DNA from: CAYMCO01 sp964388955
GTDB taxonomy: Bacteria; Chloroflexota; Anaerolineae; Anaerolineales; E44-bin32
Direction of reading: 5' to 3'
Assembly: GCA_964388955.1 (NCBI GenBank)
Contig: CAYMCO010000032.1
Span: 1 to 64,000, forward strand
DNA: 64,000 bases
Both the position numbers and the translations under genes were made by a program. The notes below the pieces were generated by a model, which had not been told where the DNA came from, did no database searches, and saw nothing but the letters and a program-made list of their open reading frames with translations. Position 1 is the stretch's first letter. Each line of letters starts with the position of its first letter. Shown here piece by piece: positions 17,052 through 25,327 of the stretch.

Positions 17052-18400
17052 GCCTGAACCACCGCGTCGGCCGGCGATTCGCTGATGGGATCCCCGTTCG
17101 GACCGTACCCTCGGCCCATGCCCAAATAGTGAAATCCCAGATCCGTCATCTCCACCGGCTGATAGATGTTCCGCCCGTCAACCAAGTTTGGCTGCCCCAT
17201 GAGCTCTTTGACGCGTGCCAGGTCAAGGTTCTTGAACTCGTTCCACTCGGTGCACACCACAAGGGCGTCGGTGCCTTCTGCAAGCGAATAGGCGTTCGAG
17301 GCCATCTCGATTTCCGGCATGATCCGCGCTGCGTTGGGCATCCCCACCGGATCGTAGGCACGCACCCTCGCGCCGGCGCTGAGCAGCTCCTTGGCGACAT
17401 CCAGTGCTGGGGCGTCCCGCATGTCATCGGTGTTGGGCTTGAAGGTCAGGCCCAGCAGCCCGACGACCTTGCCCTCCAGGCCGCCCAGCAGATGTCGGGC
17501 CTTCTCCACCACCCGGATCCGGCGGTCATCGTTGATCTCCATCACGGCCCGCAGCATCTGTGGGTGGCGCCCTTTCTCCTCCGCCATATGGCAAAGCGCG
17601 TTCACATCTTTGGGGAAACACGACCCCCCATAGCCCAAACCGGCCTCCAGGAAATGCGGCCCGATCCGCGGATCATATCCCATCCCCGTGGCCACCTCCT
17701 TGACGTCCGCCCCCAGCGCCTCACAGATGTTGGCGATCTCGTTGATGAATGAAATTCGCGTGGCCAGGAAGGCATTGGATGCGTACTTGATCATCTCAGC
17801 GGTGCGCAGATCGGTGATCATGATTGGCGCCCGCAGCGGCAGATGCAGCTGCGCCACCCGCTCCGCGGCCCTTGGGTCGAGAGAGCCCAAGATGGTACGC
17901 GCCGGATTCATGAAATCATGGATCGCCGACCCTTCCCGCAAGAACTCCGGGCAGGAGACGACCGAGAAGGCGATAGGCTCCCGCTGGCTGGCGCGGATCA
18001 TATCCGCCACCCAGTCCCCTGTGCCCACAGGGACCGTGGATTTGTTCACGATAATCAGTGGGGCATTCATATGGCCGGCGATCGATTCCGCCGCGGCACG
18101 CACGTACTGCATGTCGGCCTCGCCGTCCACCTTGGAGGGGGTGCCCACGCAGATGAAGGCGAAGTCCACATCCCGCAGCACCTCCTCATAGGATGAGGTG
18201 AACCGCAAGCGCCCGGCCGCCACGTTCCTTTCGACCATCTCCTCCAAACCGGGCTCATAGATCGGCATCTCACCCCGCTTCAGGCCCTCTATGCGCTCCT
18301 CCACGATGTCCAGTGCGGTGACCTGGTTCCCCAGATCGGCAAAGCCAGCGCTGGTCACCAGTCCGACATATCCAACACCGATGACTGCGATCTTCTCCAC
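17048..18400 (-). CDS. ugd: UDP-glucose 6-dehydrogenase
   Basis: 450 residues from a GTG at 18400 preceded by GGAGG at 4 bases; upstream in-frame codons lack family similarity. The N-terminal Rossmann motif is IAVIGVGYVGLVTSA. VNKSTVPVGTGD and SCPEFLREGSA mark the nucleotide-sugar dehydrogenase fold, and GYGGSCFPKDV holds the catalytic Cys. LGLTFKPNTDDMRDAPAL and AYDPVG lie in the C-terminal domain. It oxidises UDP-glucose to UDP-glucuronate with 2 NAD+, feeding envelope polysaccharides. It shares a divergent upstream region with the Rrf2 regulator. Confidence 0.96.
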   Translation of the reverse strand: MEKIAVIGVGYVGLVTSAGFADLGNQVTALDIVEERIEGLKRGEMPIYEPGLEEMVERNVAAGRLRFTSSYEEVLRDVDFAFICVGTPSKVDGEADMQYVRAAAESIAGHMNAPLIIVNKSTVPVGTGDWVADMIRASQREPIAFSVVSCPEFLREGSAIHDFMNPARTILGSLDPRAAERVAQLHLPLRAPIMITDLRTAEMIKYASNAFLATRISFINEIANICEALGADVKEVATGMGYDPRIGPHFLEAGLGYGGSCFPKDVNALCHMAEEKGRHPQMLRAVMEINDDRRIRVVEKARHLLGGLEGKVVGLLGLTFKPNTDDMRDAPALDVAKELLSAGARVRAYDPVGMPNAARIMPEIEMASNAYSLAEGTDALVVCTEWNEFKNLDLARVKELMGQPNLVDGRNIYQPVEMTDLGFHYLGMGRGYGPNGDPISESPADAVVQA

Positions 18401-18502
18401 TGTTCCTCCATCTCTTGGGGGGCGAAAGGTTGCCGCCCAATGATACCACCCCGGAAGCGGAGGGCAACCGGCGAGGGTAGCCCGTCCAAAGGTCATATCT
18501 CC

Positions 18503-18548
18503 ACTATGACAACTTTCACTTGTATAGTCCCATTCGCTCCAATACACT
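18503..18548 (+). promoter_or_regulatory. Candidate rrf2 promoter with overlapping dyad operator
   Basis: A promoter-like pair TTGTAT (18520-18525) and TACACT (18543-18548) is separated by 17 bases, 45 bases ahead of the rrf2 start. The -35 box is the right half of an inverted repeat, ACTAT(G)ACAA at 18503-18512 against TTGTATAGT at 18520-18528. The arms match perfectly apart from one inserted base. A dyad over the -35 of an Rrf2-family gene suggests autorepression. The pair matches consensus only moderately. Confidence 0.5.
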
Positions 18549-18592
18549 CTATGGTAGAAGTAGACAAGTTTGATCTTTGTAGGAGGAGTTGG

Positions 18593-18991
18593 ATGCAGAT
18601 CACCCGGCAAGCCGACTACGCCGTTCGCGCGGTGCAGTATCTGGCGAAAATGGACGAAGGCTCCCGCGCCGCCACCAGCACGATCGCACGCGAGAAGCAC
18701 ATCCCACCGTCATTCCTGGCGAAGATCGTGTCCCAGCTCTCCGTCGCCGGTGTCGTTCAAACCTCGCGCGGTGCGCGAGGCGGAGTCTCGCTGGCGCGCG
18801 ATCCGGAGAAGATCACTCTCCTGGAGGTCGTGGAGGCCATCGATGGGCCGATAACGCTCAACGAGTGCGTCGATGACCCGTCGGCCTGCAAGTTTGGGAG
18901 CGACTGCGCGATGCGACCGGTATGGTGCGACGCACAGGCTGACCTGGTCGAGCGGTTGCAGGGCACGTCCTTCTCCAGCAACGGCAATTAG
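18593..18991 (+). CDS. Rrf2-family transcriptional regulator, probable iron-sulfur sensor
   Basis: 132 residues from the ATG at 18593, with AGGAGG 6 bases upstream. It has the winged-helix start of the family (MQITRQADYAVRAVQYLA), then IPPSFLAKIVSQLSVAGVV as recognition region, the wing around SRGARGGVSLAR, and the dimer helix. The segment after the HTH has Cys spaced C-x6-C-x5-C (ECVDDPSAC, KFGSDC) and a later Cys. This is close to the C-x5-C-x7-C-like ligand sets of IscR/NsrR-type members, so a cluster-binding redox or NO/iron sensor is likely. No isc/suf genes are adjacent. Targets may include itself, the divergent ugd, or the nitroreductase downstream. Confidence 0.88.
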   Translation: MQITRQADYAVRAVQYLAKMDEGSRAATSTIAREKHIPPSFLAKIVSQLSVAGVVQTSRGARGGVSLARDPEKITLLEVVEAIDGPITLNECVDDPSACKFGSDCAMRPVWCDAQADLVERLQGTSFSSNGN

Positions 18992-19102
18992 CCTTCATCA
19001 AGGCCGGATTGGCATTCGACATCGATATCGTCGCAGGCTGAAGCGCCCGCCCTCTGCCGACTCTCCTCGCAGCAGAGGGCGATCTTACGTGTTCCGGTGG
19101 GT

Positions 19103-19130
19103 GGCGATCGACTATCGGCTTTCAGCTCCA
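19103..19130. repeat. Tandem heptamer repeats, site A
   Basis: Four consecutive 7-mers read GGCGATC, GACTATC, GGCTTTC and AGCTCCA (approximate consensus RGCTWTC). The same kind of 7-base periodicity recurs at 21688-21715, 45153-45173 and 49685-49705, always between genes. It lies between rrf2 and the nitroreductase gene. Confidence 0.5.
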
Positions 19131-19243
19131 CCGCAGGTTGCGCATCTTGACATCATAACGTTCCTAGCCCCTCCCCCTGCCCCCTGATCACGGCTCACTC
19201 CGCATTGCGCGCTGCCCACAGGGCAGCCCACTCCGCAACGCAG

Positions 19244-19273
19244 TTGAACATCCCCCTCCGACCGGGGTATTAT
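19244..19273 (+). promoter_or_regulatory. Promoter of the nitroreductase gene
   Basis: TTGAAC (19244-19249) and TATTAT (19268-19273) are separated by 18 bases, giving a transcription start about 18-20 bases ahead of the ATG. A 7-bp hairpin GCTGCCC-ACA-GGGCAGC (19211-19227) sits just upstream of the -35 and could be part of the rrf2 message end. Confidence 0.6.
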
Positions 19274-19297
19274 AGGGACAAGTGGAAAGGAGCCCGC

Positions 19298-19810
19298 ATG
19301 CAGATCGAGGAAGCCATCCGCACCAAACGCGCAGTGAGGCAGTTTTCGTCCCTTGCCATCCCCGAGGAGATCACGCGCCGGATCCTGAGCGCCGGGCGCC
19401 GCGCCCAATCCTCGAAGAATCAGCAGCCGTGGGACTTCATCGCCATAAGCGATCAAGGGAAGCTGCAGGCCTTGTCCAAGCTCGGCAAGTACGCAGAGCA
19501 TCTCGGCGGGGCAGCCATGGCTGTCGCCATCCTGACCCCGGACCCGGCCCAGCGCTGGTCGATCATGTTCGACGCCGGGCAAGCGGCCGCCTATATGCAG
19601 CTCTTCGCCTGGGGGAAGGGCATTGCCTCATGTATGGCGACCATATACGAACCGGAAAAGGCCCGCGACTTCCTGCATTTCCCCCCCGATCGGTATCTCA
19701 ACGCGGCCATATCCTTCGGCTATCCGCAGGATCCTGCGGCGCTGAGCGCCCCTCCCCGCGGCCCGGGACGCCGGCCGGAGGAGGAGATGTTTCACTTCGA
19801 CCGCTGGTAG
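19298..19810 (+). CDS. Nitroreductase-family FMN oxidoreductase
   Basis: 170 residues from the ATG at 19298 with AAAGGAG upstream. RTKRAVRQF at the N-terminus, AGRRAQSSKNQQPWDFIAI (FMN-binding region) and the C-terminal GYPQDPA are nitroreductase-family features. The length is short but within the range of single-domain members. It should reduce a small electrophile or flavin-accepted substrate with NAD(P)H as a dimer; the substrate is unknown. It is transcribed alone from its own promoter, 300 bases downstream of rrf2. Confidence 0.88.
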   Translation: MQIEEAIRTKRAVRQFSSLAIPEEITRRILSAGRRAQSSKNQQPWDFIAISDQGKLQALSKLGKYAEHLGGAAMAVAILTPDPAQRWSIMFDAGQAAAYMQLFAWGKGIASCMATIYEPEKARDFLHFPPDRYLNAAISFGYPQDPAALSAPPRGPGRRPEEEMFHFDRW

Positions 19811-19955
19811 GATTCGGCCCATCCGGTCGAGGCAGGCGTACCCACCATCCGTGATGCGCGGCTTGGATCTGCGAGCAAGCTCGGCGGCAACCATCCGTCA
19901 GGCCCCCAAGAGGACCTGACGGCGAAGGCATTGGGACAGAAGGCTGGAGGGATTG

Positions 19956-21608
19956 ATGGCAGAGAGACAAACGGTGCGCGCGCCCCGAGGGACGCAGTTG
20001 AACTGCAAGTCATGGCAGACGGAAGCCCCCTTTCGCATGATCCAGAACAACTTGGACCCCGAGGTCGCTGAACGGCCGGAGGATCTGGTCGTATACGGAG
20101 GGCGGGGCAAAGCGGCGCGCGATTGGGAGAGCTTCGACGCCATCTTGCGCGCCCTCAAAACGCTCGAGACGGATGAGACGCTGCTGGTTCAATCCGGCAA
20201 GCCCGTGGCGGTCTTCAAGACTCACGCCGACGCGCCGCGCGTCCTGATCGCCAATTCCAACCTCGTCCCCCACTGGGCGACTCAGGGGTATTTCGACGAG
20301 CTGGAGGCGAAGGGGCTAATCATGTACGGGCAGATGACAGCCGGATCGTGGATCTATATCGGCACCCAGGGGATCCTGCAGGGCACCTATGAGACCCTCG
20401 GCTCGCTTGCGCGCCAAAACGGGTGGCCGTCACTGCGCGGGAAATTCGTACTCACGGCGGGTTTGGGCGGGATGGGCGGCGCCCAGCCGATGGCGATCAC
20501 GATGAACGAAGGGGTGGGATTGATCGTGGAGGTGGATCCCCAGCGGGCCGATCGCCGTCTTCAGGGCGGGTACGTCGACCTGGTCGTGGACGAGCTGGAA
20601 GAAGGCATGACGTTGGTGGAGGAGGCATTGGATCAAGAGACCCCCAGATCCATTGGCGTGATTGGAAACGCGGCCGATGTCTATTCCGAACTCGTCGTGC
20701 GTGGCGTGGTCCCGGACGTGGTCACCGATCAGACCCCGGCTCACGACCTGCTCTCCTATATTCCCCAGGGCCTGACCGTCGAGGCTGCGGAGGCCCTCCG
20801 CCGTTCGGACCCGGAGGAATACTCCCAGCGCGCCTTGGCCTCCACCGCTTCTCATGTGCGTGCCATGCTGGATTTCCAAGAGCGGGGCGCCGAGGTATTC
20901 GACTATGGGAACAACCTTCGCCAGCGCGCCTTCGAGGCGGGCGTCGAGGGCGCCTTCGACTTTCCTGGCTTCGTGCCGGCCTACATCCGCCCGCTGTTCT
21001 GCCTCGGCAAGGGACCTTTCCGGTGGGTCGCGCTATCCGGCGACCCCGAGGACATTTATCGCACGGACGAGGCGGTGATCAGACTCTTCCCCGAAGATGA
21101 ACATCTGCATCGCTGGCTGAGAATGGCTCGGGAGCGCGTCCCATTCCAGGGCTTGCCCGCCCGTATCTGCTGGCTGGGATATGGAGAGCGGGACCGGGCG
21201 GGGCTGGAGTTCAACCGGATGGTCGCGAACGGGGAATTGAAAGCGCCGATCGTGATCGGCCGGGACCATCTGGACGCGGGTTCCGTCGCCTCCCCGAACC
21301 GGGAGACGGAGGGCATGAAAGACGGCTCCGACGCCATAAGCGATTGGCCGTTGCTGAACGCGATGTTGAACGCGGTCAGCGGCGCGACATGGGTCTCCTT
21401 CCACCACGGCGGAGGCGTGGGGATCGGGTTCAGCCAGCACGCCGGACAGGTGATCGTCGCGGACGGCACGCCGGAGGCAGCCCGGCGCCTGGAACGGGTG
21501 CTCACAGCGGATCCCGGGCTGGGCATCGTGCGCCACGCGGACGCAGGATATGCGCGGGCAATTGAAGCCGCGAAGGAATTCGGTCTCAAGATGCCGGGAT
21601 CGGAATGA
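19956..21608 (+). CDS. hutU: Urocanate hydratase
   Basis: 550 residues from the ATG at 19956 (GGAGG 5 bases upstream; a TTG three bases earlier is in frame). Family hallmarks: CKSWQTEAPFRMIQNNLDPEVAE, ANSNLVPHWAT, TAGLGGMGGAQP (NAD+ binding), VTDQTPAHD, RPLFCLGKGPFRWVALSGDP and HHGGGVGIGFSQHAGQVIVADG. It converts urocanate to imidazolonepropionate, the second step of histidine degradation. hutI lies 2 kb downstream on the same strand. No histidine ammonia-lyase gene is in the window. Confidence 0.97.
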   Translation: MAERQTVRAPRGTQLNCKSWQTEAPFRMIQNNLDPEVAERPEDLVVYGGRGKAARDWESFDAILRALKTLETDETLLVQSGKPVAVFKTHADAPRVLIANSNLVPHWATQGYFDELEAKGLIMYGQMTAGSWIYIGTQGILQGTYETLGSLARQNGWPSLRGKFVLTAGLGGMGGAQPMAITMNEGVGLIVEVDPQRADRRLQGGYVDLVVDELEEGMTLVEEALDQETPRSIGVIGNAADVYSELVVRGVVPDVVTDQTPAHDLLSYIPQGLTVEAAEALRRSDPEEYSQRALASTASHVRAMLDFQERGAEVFDYGNNLRQRAFEAGVEGAFDFPGFVPAYIRPLFCLGKGPFRWVALSGDPEDIYRTDEAVIRLFPEDEHLHRWLRMARERVPFQGLPARICWLGYGERDRAGLEFNRMVANGELKAPIVIGRDHLDAGSVASPNRETEGMKDGSDAISDWPLLNAMLNAVSGATWVSFHHGGGVGIGFSQHAGQVIVADGTPEAARRLERVLTADPGLGIVRHADAGYARAIEAAKEFGLKMPGSE

Positions 21609-21687
21609 CACCGGCCATCTGTCGGGTCCCGGATTGGGAGCGCCGCCGTTCGCCATCGACGGGAGTGGGCCGTGCCCACGTGTGGTG

Positions 21688-21715
21688 AGCTTTCAGCGGT
21701 CGGCTATCAGCTAGC
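21688..21715. repeat. Tandem heptamer repeats, site B
   Basis: Four 7-mers read AGCTTTC, AGCGGTC, GGCTATC and AGCTAGC, in the gap between hutU and the next gene. AGCGGTC is also present (reverse strand) in site C at 45167-45173. Confidence 0.5.
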
Positions 21716-21845
21716 TGCAACATTCACATGCCCCTGGAGCTGTCCCGGGAGTCTGGGACGGATGGCTGATCGATGACCGCTGCGGGGTTGGTTCGCCCTC
21801 TGGCCCCCTCCCCTGTTCTCCCAGGCTCTCGGCGATCGGTGTACA

Positions 21846-22478
21846 ATGCGGCCTATGCTGAAGCGCGCATCATCACCCCTCATTGGCTTTCTCTTTCTGA
21901 TGCTGCTGCTGTTCCTGCTCTCGTCCTTCGGCCCTTCGGAACGATCGCTGGGCCAGGGGGTGCGATGGGTGTACCTGCACGGAGCCTGGGTATGGACGGC
22001 GCTGGCCGGCTTCAGTTTGGCGGCGGCGCTGGGCGCACTGGGGTTGGTGATGAGGCGGAGATGGGCGCGAGCCTGGTCCCGATCCATCGGCTTGGCGGCG
22101 ACCTTGTTCTGGGTGACCTACCTTCCCATCAGCCTATGGACAATGCGCGTCAATTGGAATGGGCTCTTCCTTGATGAGCCACGCTGGCGCATCGGGATCG
22201 ATTTCGCGATCATCGGGACGCTCTTTCAGCTCGCTGCGCTGGTCACGCAAAGTCAGGCGCTCGCCAGCGCGCTGAACATCATCTTCGTGTTCTCGCTCGG
22301 GTTCTCGCTCGGGCGCGCTGAGCAGGTAATGCATCCTCCCTCCCCGATTACCTCGTCCGGATCGGCCCTCATCGAGGGCTTCTTTGCTTTGATGCTCGCC
22401 GTCTGCCTGCTCGCCGGCTGGCAGCTGTCTCGCTGGCTTCAAGGGATCCTGACCACCGGCCATGAATCGCAAATCTGA
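21846..22478 (+). CDS. Polytopic membrane protein of unknown function
   Basis: 210 residues with about six hydrophobic helices. The N-terminal helix begins within 15 residues of the start, with no separate signal peptide. The phrase WVYLHGAWVWTALAG faintly resembles the haem-handling segment of CcmC/HemX-type proteins, but the tryptophan-rich core of that family is not evident, so no function is assigned. ATG is possible at 21846 or 21855. A TACAAT at 21842-21847 would make the second one nearly leaderless. It overlaps the MFS gene by 17 bases, so the pair is coexpressed and may work together in the hut segment. Confidence 0.7.
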   Translation: MRPMLKRASSPLIGFLFLMLLLFLLSSFGPSERSLGQGVRWVYLHGAWVWTALAGFSLAAALGALGLVMRRRWARAWSRSIGLAATLFWVTYLPISLWTMRVNWNGLFLDEPRWRIGIDFAIIGTLFQLAALVTQSQALASALNIIFVFSLGFSLGRAEQVMHPPSPITSSGSALIEGFFALMLAVCLLAGWQLSRWLQGILTTGHESQI

Positions 22479-23625
22479 CCCCGGTTTCGCGGCACACATC
22501 ACCTCCATCGCCGCCACTCGTTCCGTGATCATCACCGCGTATCACCTCGTGTATCCATTTCTGCCCGTCTTCGCTCGCGGCCTGGGCGTTTCGCTGCAGA
22601 CCGCCGGACTGGCGGTGTCCGCCAGATCGATCGTCGGCATGGCTGCCCCCTTGCTCGGGCCCGTCTCAGATCTGAGGGGGCGGAAATTCTCTCTGGTCAC
22701 CAGCACTTTCTTGTTCGCAGCCGGGATGGCCATCGTCGCAGCGTTCCCCTCCTATACCACCTTCGTGGCCGCTCTGCTGATCGCCCATCTGGCGAGAATC
22801 ATCTTTGACCCCGCGCTGCAGGCGTACGTCGGCGACCATGTTCGCTATGCACAGCGAGGGAGCGTCTTCGCACTGGTGGAATTGAGCTGGTCCGGGTCTT
22901 TCCTCTTGATCATCCCGCTGGTCGGCTTGCTGATCGCCCGGGAGGGCTGGAACGCACCTTTTCGATGGCTGGCGCTCGTCGCCATCGCGGCGGGGTCGCT
23001 GCTGCTGCTCTGGCTGCCGTCGAATTCCGAGGTGCGGAGCGCTCAGCCACCCTTTTTCCGAAACCTGGCTGCGATCTTTGGCCAAAAGCAGGCGCTTGCG
23101 GGGCTTGGCTATGGGGCCTGCATCAGCCTGGCCAATGACTTGGTCGCCATCGTCTATGGCGCCTGGTTGGAGGCGGAATTTGGGCTGCAGGTGGCCGCGC
23201 TTGGCCTGGCGTCCACCGTGGTCGGCCTGGCGCTGCTGGCCGGAGAGGTGTTGGTCTGGGTCCTCGTCGACCGGGTGGGCAAGAAGCGCGGCTTGGTGGC
23301 CGGAACCCTCGCCAGTGCCGCGACCAGCGCGGCGCTGCCCTTCATGGGCCGCTCGCTGGCCTGGTCTCTGATCGGTCTATTCCTGCTCTACACCAGCTTC
23401 GAATTCATGCTGGTAACCTCCTTCCCGCTCATGACCGAACTCGTCCCCCAAGCGAGAGGCACCTACATGGCGGGCCTTGTGGCCAGCTTCTCGGCCGGTC
23501 GCGCCCTGGGCGCCTGGCTCGGCCCAACGTTGTTCGCACTCGGCATGTCGGCCAACGGCTTCGCCGCTCTGGGCGTCTATCTGATCGGGCTCCTGATTCT
23601 GTTGCTTTTCGTGCGGGTAGAATGA
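22462..23625 (+). CDS. Major facilitator superfamily transporter
   Basis: 387 residues, about 12 transmembrane helices. The loop between helices 2 and 3 reads GPVSDLRGRKFSL, the classical MFS signature (G-x-x-x-D-x-x-G-R-K), and VDRVGKKRGLVAG repeats it in the second half. The substrate is not predictable from sequence. Its position between hutU and hutI suggests uptake of histidine, urocanate or a related compound, or export of a by-product; that is inference from context. It overlaps the preceding membrane protein gene and ends 30 bases before the hutI start. Confidence 0.85.
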   Translation: MNRKSDPGFAAHITSIAATRSVIITAYHLVYPFLPVFARGLGVSLQTAGLAVSARSIVGMAAPLLGPVSDLRGRKFSLVTSTFLFAAGMAIVAAFPSYTTFVAALLIAHLARIIFDPALQAYVGDHVRYAQRGSVFALVELSWSGSFLLIIPLVGLLIAREGWNAPFRWLALVAIAAGSLLLLWLPSNSEVRSAQPPFFRNLAAIFGQKQALAGLGYGACISLANDLVAIVYGAWLEAEFGLQVAALGLASTVVGLALLAGEVLVWVLVDRVGKKRGLVAGTLASAATSAALPFMGRSLAWSLIGLFLLYTSFEFMLVTSFPLMTELVPQARGTYMAGLVASFSAGRALGAWLGPTLFALGMSANGFAALGVYLIGLLILLLFVRVE

Positions 23626-23655
23626 ACCGAGAGGATGATCCGAACGGAGGACGAT

Positions 23656-24945
23656 ATGCAGACTGTCAGCCTGATTATCCATTCCGCTCACCAACTGCTG
23701 ACCATGGCAGGGGGGCCGCAGCGCGGCGCCGACTTGGGGCGCCTCGGCATGATCGAGGACGGCGCGCTTGCCATGGACGGCGGCCTGATCTCGGGTGTGG
23801 GGCCGACTGCGGAAATCCGGTCCCAGTTCCGCGGGGGCCAGGAGGTGGACGCTTCGAATTCCGTCGTCCTGCCCGGATTTGTGGATTCCCACACACATGT
23901 CGTATGGGCAGGTGACCGCGCCGCGGAATTTGAAATGCGAATCGCGGGCGCCAGCTATATGGAAATCATGGAAGCGGGTGGAGGGATCCTTTCCACAGTC
24001 CGGCAGACGCGGGAGGCCAGCGTGCGGGAGCTGGCGGAGGCGAGCATGCCGCGCTTGAAACGAATGTTCGCCCATGGGACCACAACGGCGGAGGCCAAGA
24101 CGGGGTATGGGCTCGAAACGGGCGCAGAGCTGCGCATGTTGGAGGCGATTCTGGCAATGGATGGCCGAGGGCCGATGGAGCTTGCGCCCACATTCCTGGG
24201 GGCGCACGCAGTCCCGGCCGAGTTCAGCGGCCGGGGCCAAGAGTATGTTGACCTGATTTGCGGCGAGATGCTTCCGGAAATCCTGGATTGGTGGCAAGGT
24301 GGGGCCCAGGGGCGGCCTCTGCCATTCGTGGACGTATTCTGCGAGCCCGGCGCGTTCGACCTGGAGCAAAGCCGTCAAATCCTCGATCGGGGGCGCAAGC
24401 TGGGGTTCCCGCTCAAGATGCACGTGGATGAATTTAGAAGCCTGGGCGGCACCGAACTTGCAATTTCGCGCCGCGCGGTGTCCGCCGATCACATGGTTTG
24501 CACGCCGCCGGAGGAGATCCAATCGCTGGGGCTTTCAGATACCGTGGCCGTTTCCCTTCCCTGCACGCCCTTCGGTCTGGCCGAGCCCCATTACACGCCG
24601 GCCAAGTCCATCCTGGAAGCAGGAGGCACGCTCGCCATCGCGTCGGATCTGAACCCGGGTACGGCCTGGTGTGAGAGCATGCAGTTTGTCATTGCCTTGG
24701 CATGCCGCTATCTGGGTCTCACCCCAGGGCAGGCGATCGCCGCAGCGACGATCAACGCCGCGGCGGCCATCGGCCGTCAGGACCGGATTGGCAGTCTGGA
24801 GATCGGCAAACAGGCAGACTTGATCCTGCTTGAAATTCCCGACTACAGGCATGTTGGATATCGATTCGGCACTAATCTCGTCTCGATGGTCATCAAGGGG
24901 GGAAAAATCGTCATCAGGAATGGAGAACACAGATGGGTTTCCTGA
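23656..24945 (+). CDS. hutI: Imidazolonepropionase
   Basis: 429 residues from the ATG at 23656, preferred over an in-frame ATG at 23635 because GGAGG lies 5 bases before it. This amidohydrolase has the metal motif DSHTHVVWAG, KTGYGLE, FLGAHAVP, KMHVDEF, and the metal Asp in IASDLNPGTAWCESM. It hydrolyses imidazolonepropionate to N-formimino-glutamate, following HutU. HutF/HutG/HutH are not in the window, so the rest of the pathway lies elsewhere. The next small gene starts inside its last codons. Confidence 0.96.
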   Translation: MQTVSLIIHSAHQLLTMAGGPQRGADLGRLGMIEDGALAMDGGLISGVGPTAEIRSQFRGGQEVDASNSVVLPGFVDSHTHVVWAGDRAAEFEMRIAGASYMEIMEAGGGILSTVRQTREASVRELAEASMPRLKRMFAHGTTTAEAKTGYGLETGAELRMLEAILAMDGRGPMELAPTFLGAHAVPAEFSGRGQEYVDLICGEMLPEILDWWQGGAQGRPLPFVDVFCEPGAFDLEQSRQILDRGRKLGFPLKMHVDEFRSLGGTELAISRRAVSADHMVCTPPEEIQSLGLSDTVAVSLPCTPFGLAEPHYTPAKSILEAGGTLAIASDLNPGTAWCESMQFVIALACRYLGLTPGQAIAAATINAAAAIGRQDRIGSLEIGKQADLILLEIPDYRHVGYRFGTNLVSMVIKGGKIVIRNGEHRWVS

Positions 24946-25109
24946 CCCCAGCAACGGTGTTCAGGGTGGCGTTAGCGCTCATCGCCCTGTTTGTGGTCTG
25001 GACGATCCTGAAATCCGCGCTTAAGTTCACTTTTCGGCTGTTTTCGATCGGCTGTCTCGCGCTGGGCGTGCTGGTCGGCCTGGCATGGCTGGTCGGCTTG
25101 TTGGGCTAG
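24933..25109 (+). CDS. Small two-helix membrane protein
   Basis: 58 residues, read directly from the sequence. ATG at 24933 has GGAG 8 bases upstream and lies within the last 13 bases of hutI; TAG ends at 25109. The product starts MGFLTPATVF and has two hydrophobic stretches (about 10-27 and 36-57) separated by a basic turn (LKSALKFTFR). No family was recognised. The coupling to hutI, a usable ribosome-binding site and the clean two-helix pattern support a real gene; conservation is untested. The remaining 137 bases to the hairpin at 25247 hold nothing seen. Confidence 0.6.
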   Translation: MGFLTPATVFRVALALIALFVVWTILKSALKFTFRLFSIGCLALGVLVGLAWLVGLLG

Positions 25110-25246
25110 CGGCCTCGCGCGACCGGTAAAGCGAATTCCTCAGCCCGGCCCCACGGACCGCGCCCGCATGCCAGCGCCCTTGATGTCCTTGTGCCGGGCC
25201 GCCGGATCGCAAGAGGGGCCGATCTGACCTCCCAGCGCCCGTCTAC

Positions 25247-25288
25247 GAAGAGAAGCGGCCCCTCGAAAATCGAGGCGCCGCTCTCTTC
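25247..25288. terminator. Large hairpin between convergent hut and groEL units
   Basis: An interrupted long stem: GAAGAG (25247-25252) with CTCTTC (25283-25288), GCGGC (25255-25259) with GCCGC (25277-25281), and CTCGA (25262-25266) with TCGAG (25270-25274) around an AAA loop. It lies 39 bases beyond the groEL stop and 137 beyond the small membrane protein. There is no U-tract on either strand, so it is a terminator-like or 3'-protective structure serving both sides rather than a canonical intrinsic terminator. Confidence 0.5.
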
Positions 25289-25327
25289 TCGCTTGCTATG
25301 ACCTCCGGCCGCGGCCGGGTCGCCGGC

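Noticed and set aside
18401..18700. N-terminal extension of ugd by 100 codons
   Set aside because: The GTG at 18400 has an ideal ribosome-binding site and starts the Rossmann motif; the extension runs through the divergent promoter and the rrf2 start.
19205..19297. Longer nitroreductase start at 19205
   Set aside because: This would run through the -35/-10 pair; the ATG at 19298 has AAAGGAG upstream and starts the family motif.
23377..24522. 381-codon minus-strand frame opposite the MFS and hutI genes
   Set aside because: It spans two real genes and their junction and contains no conserved features.
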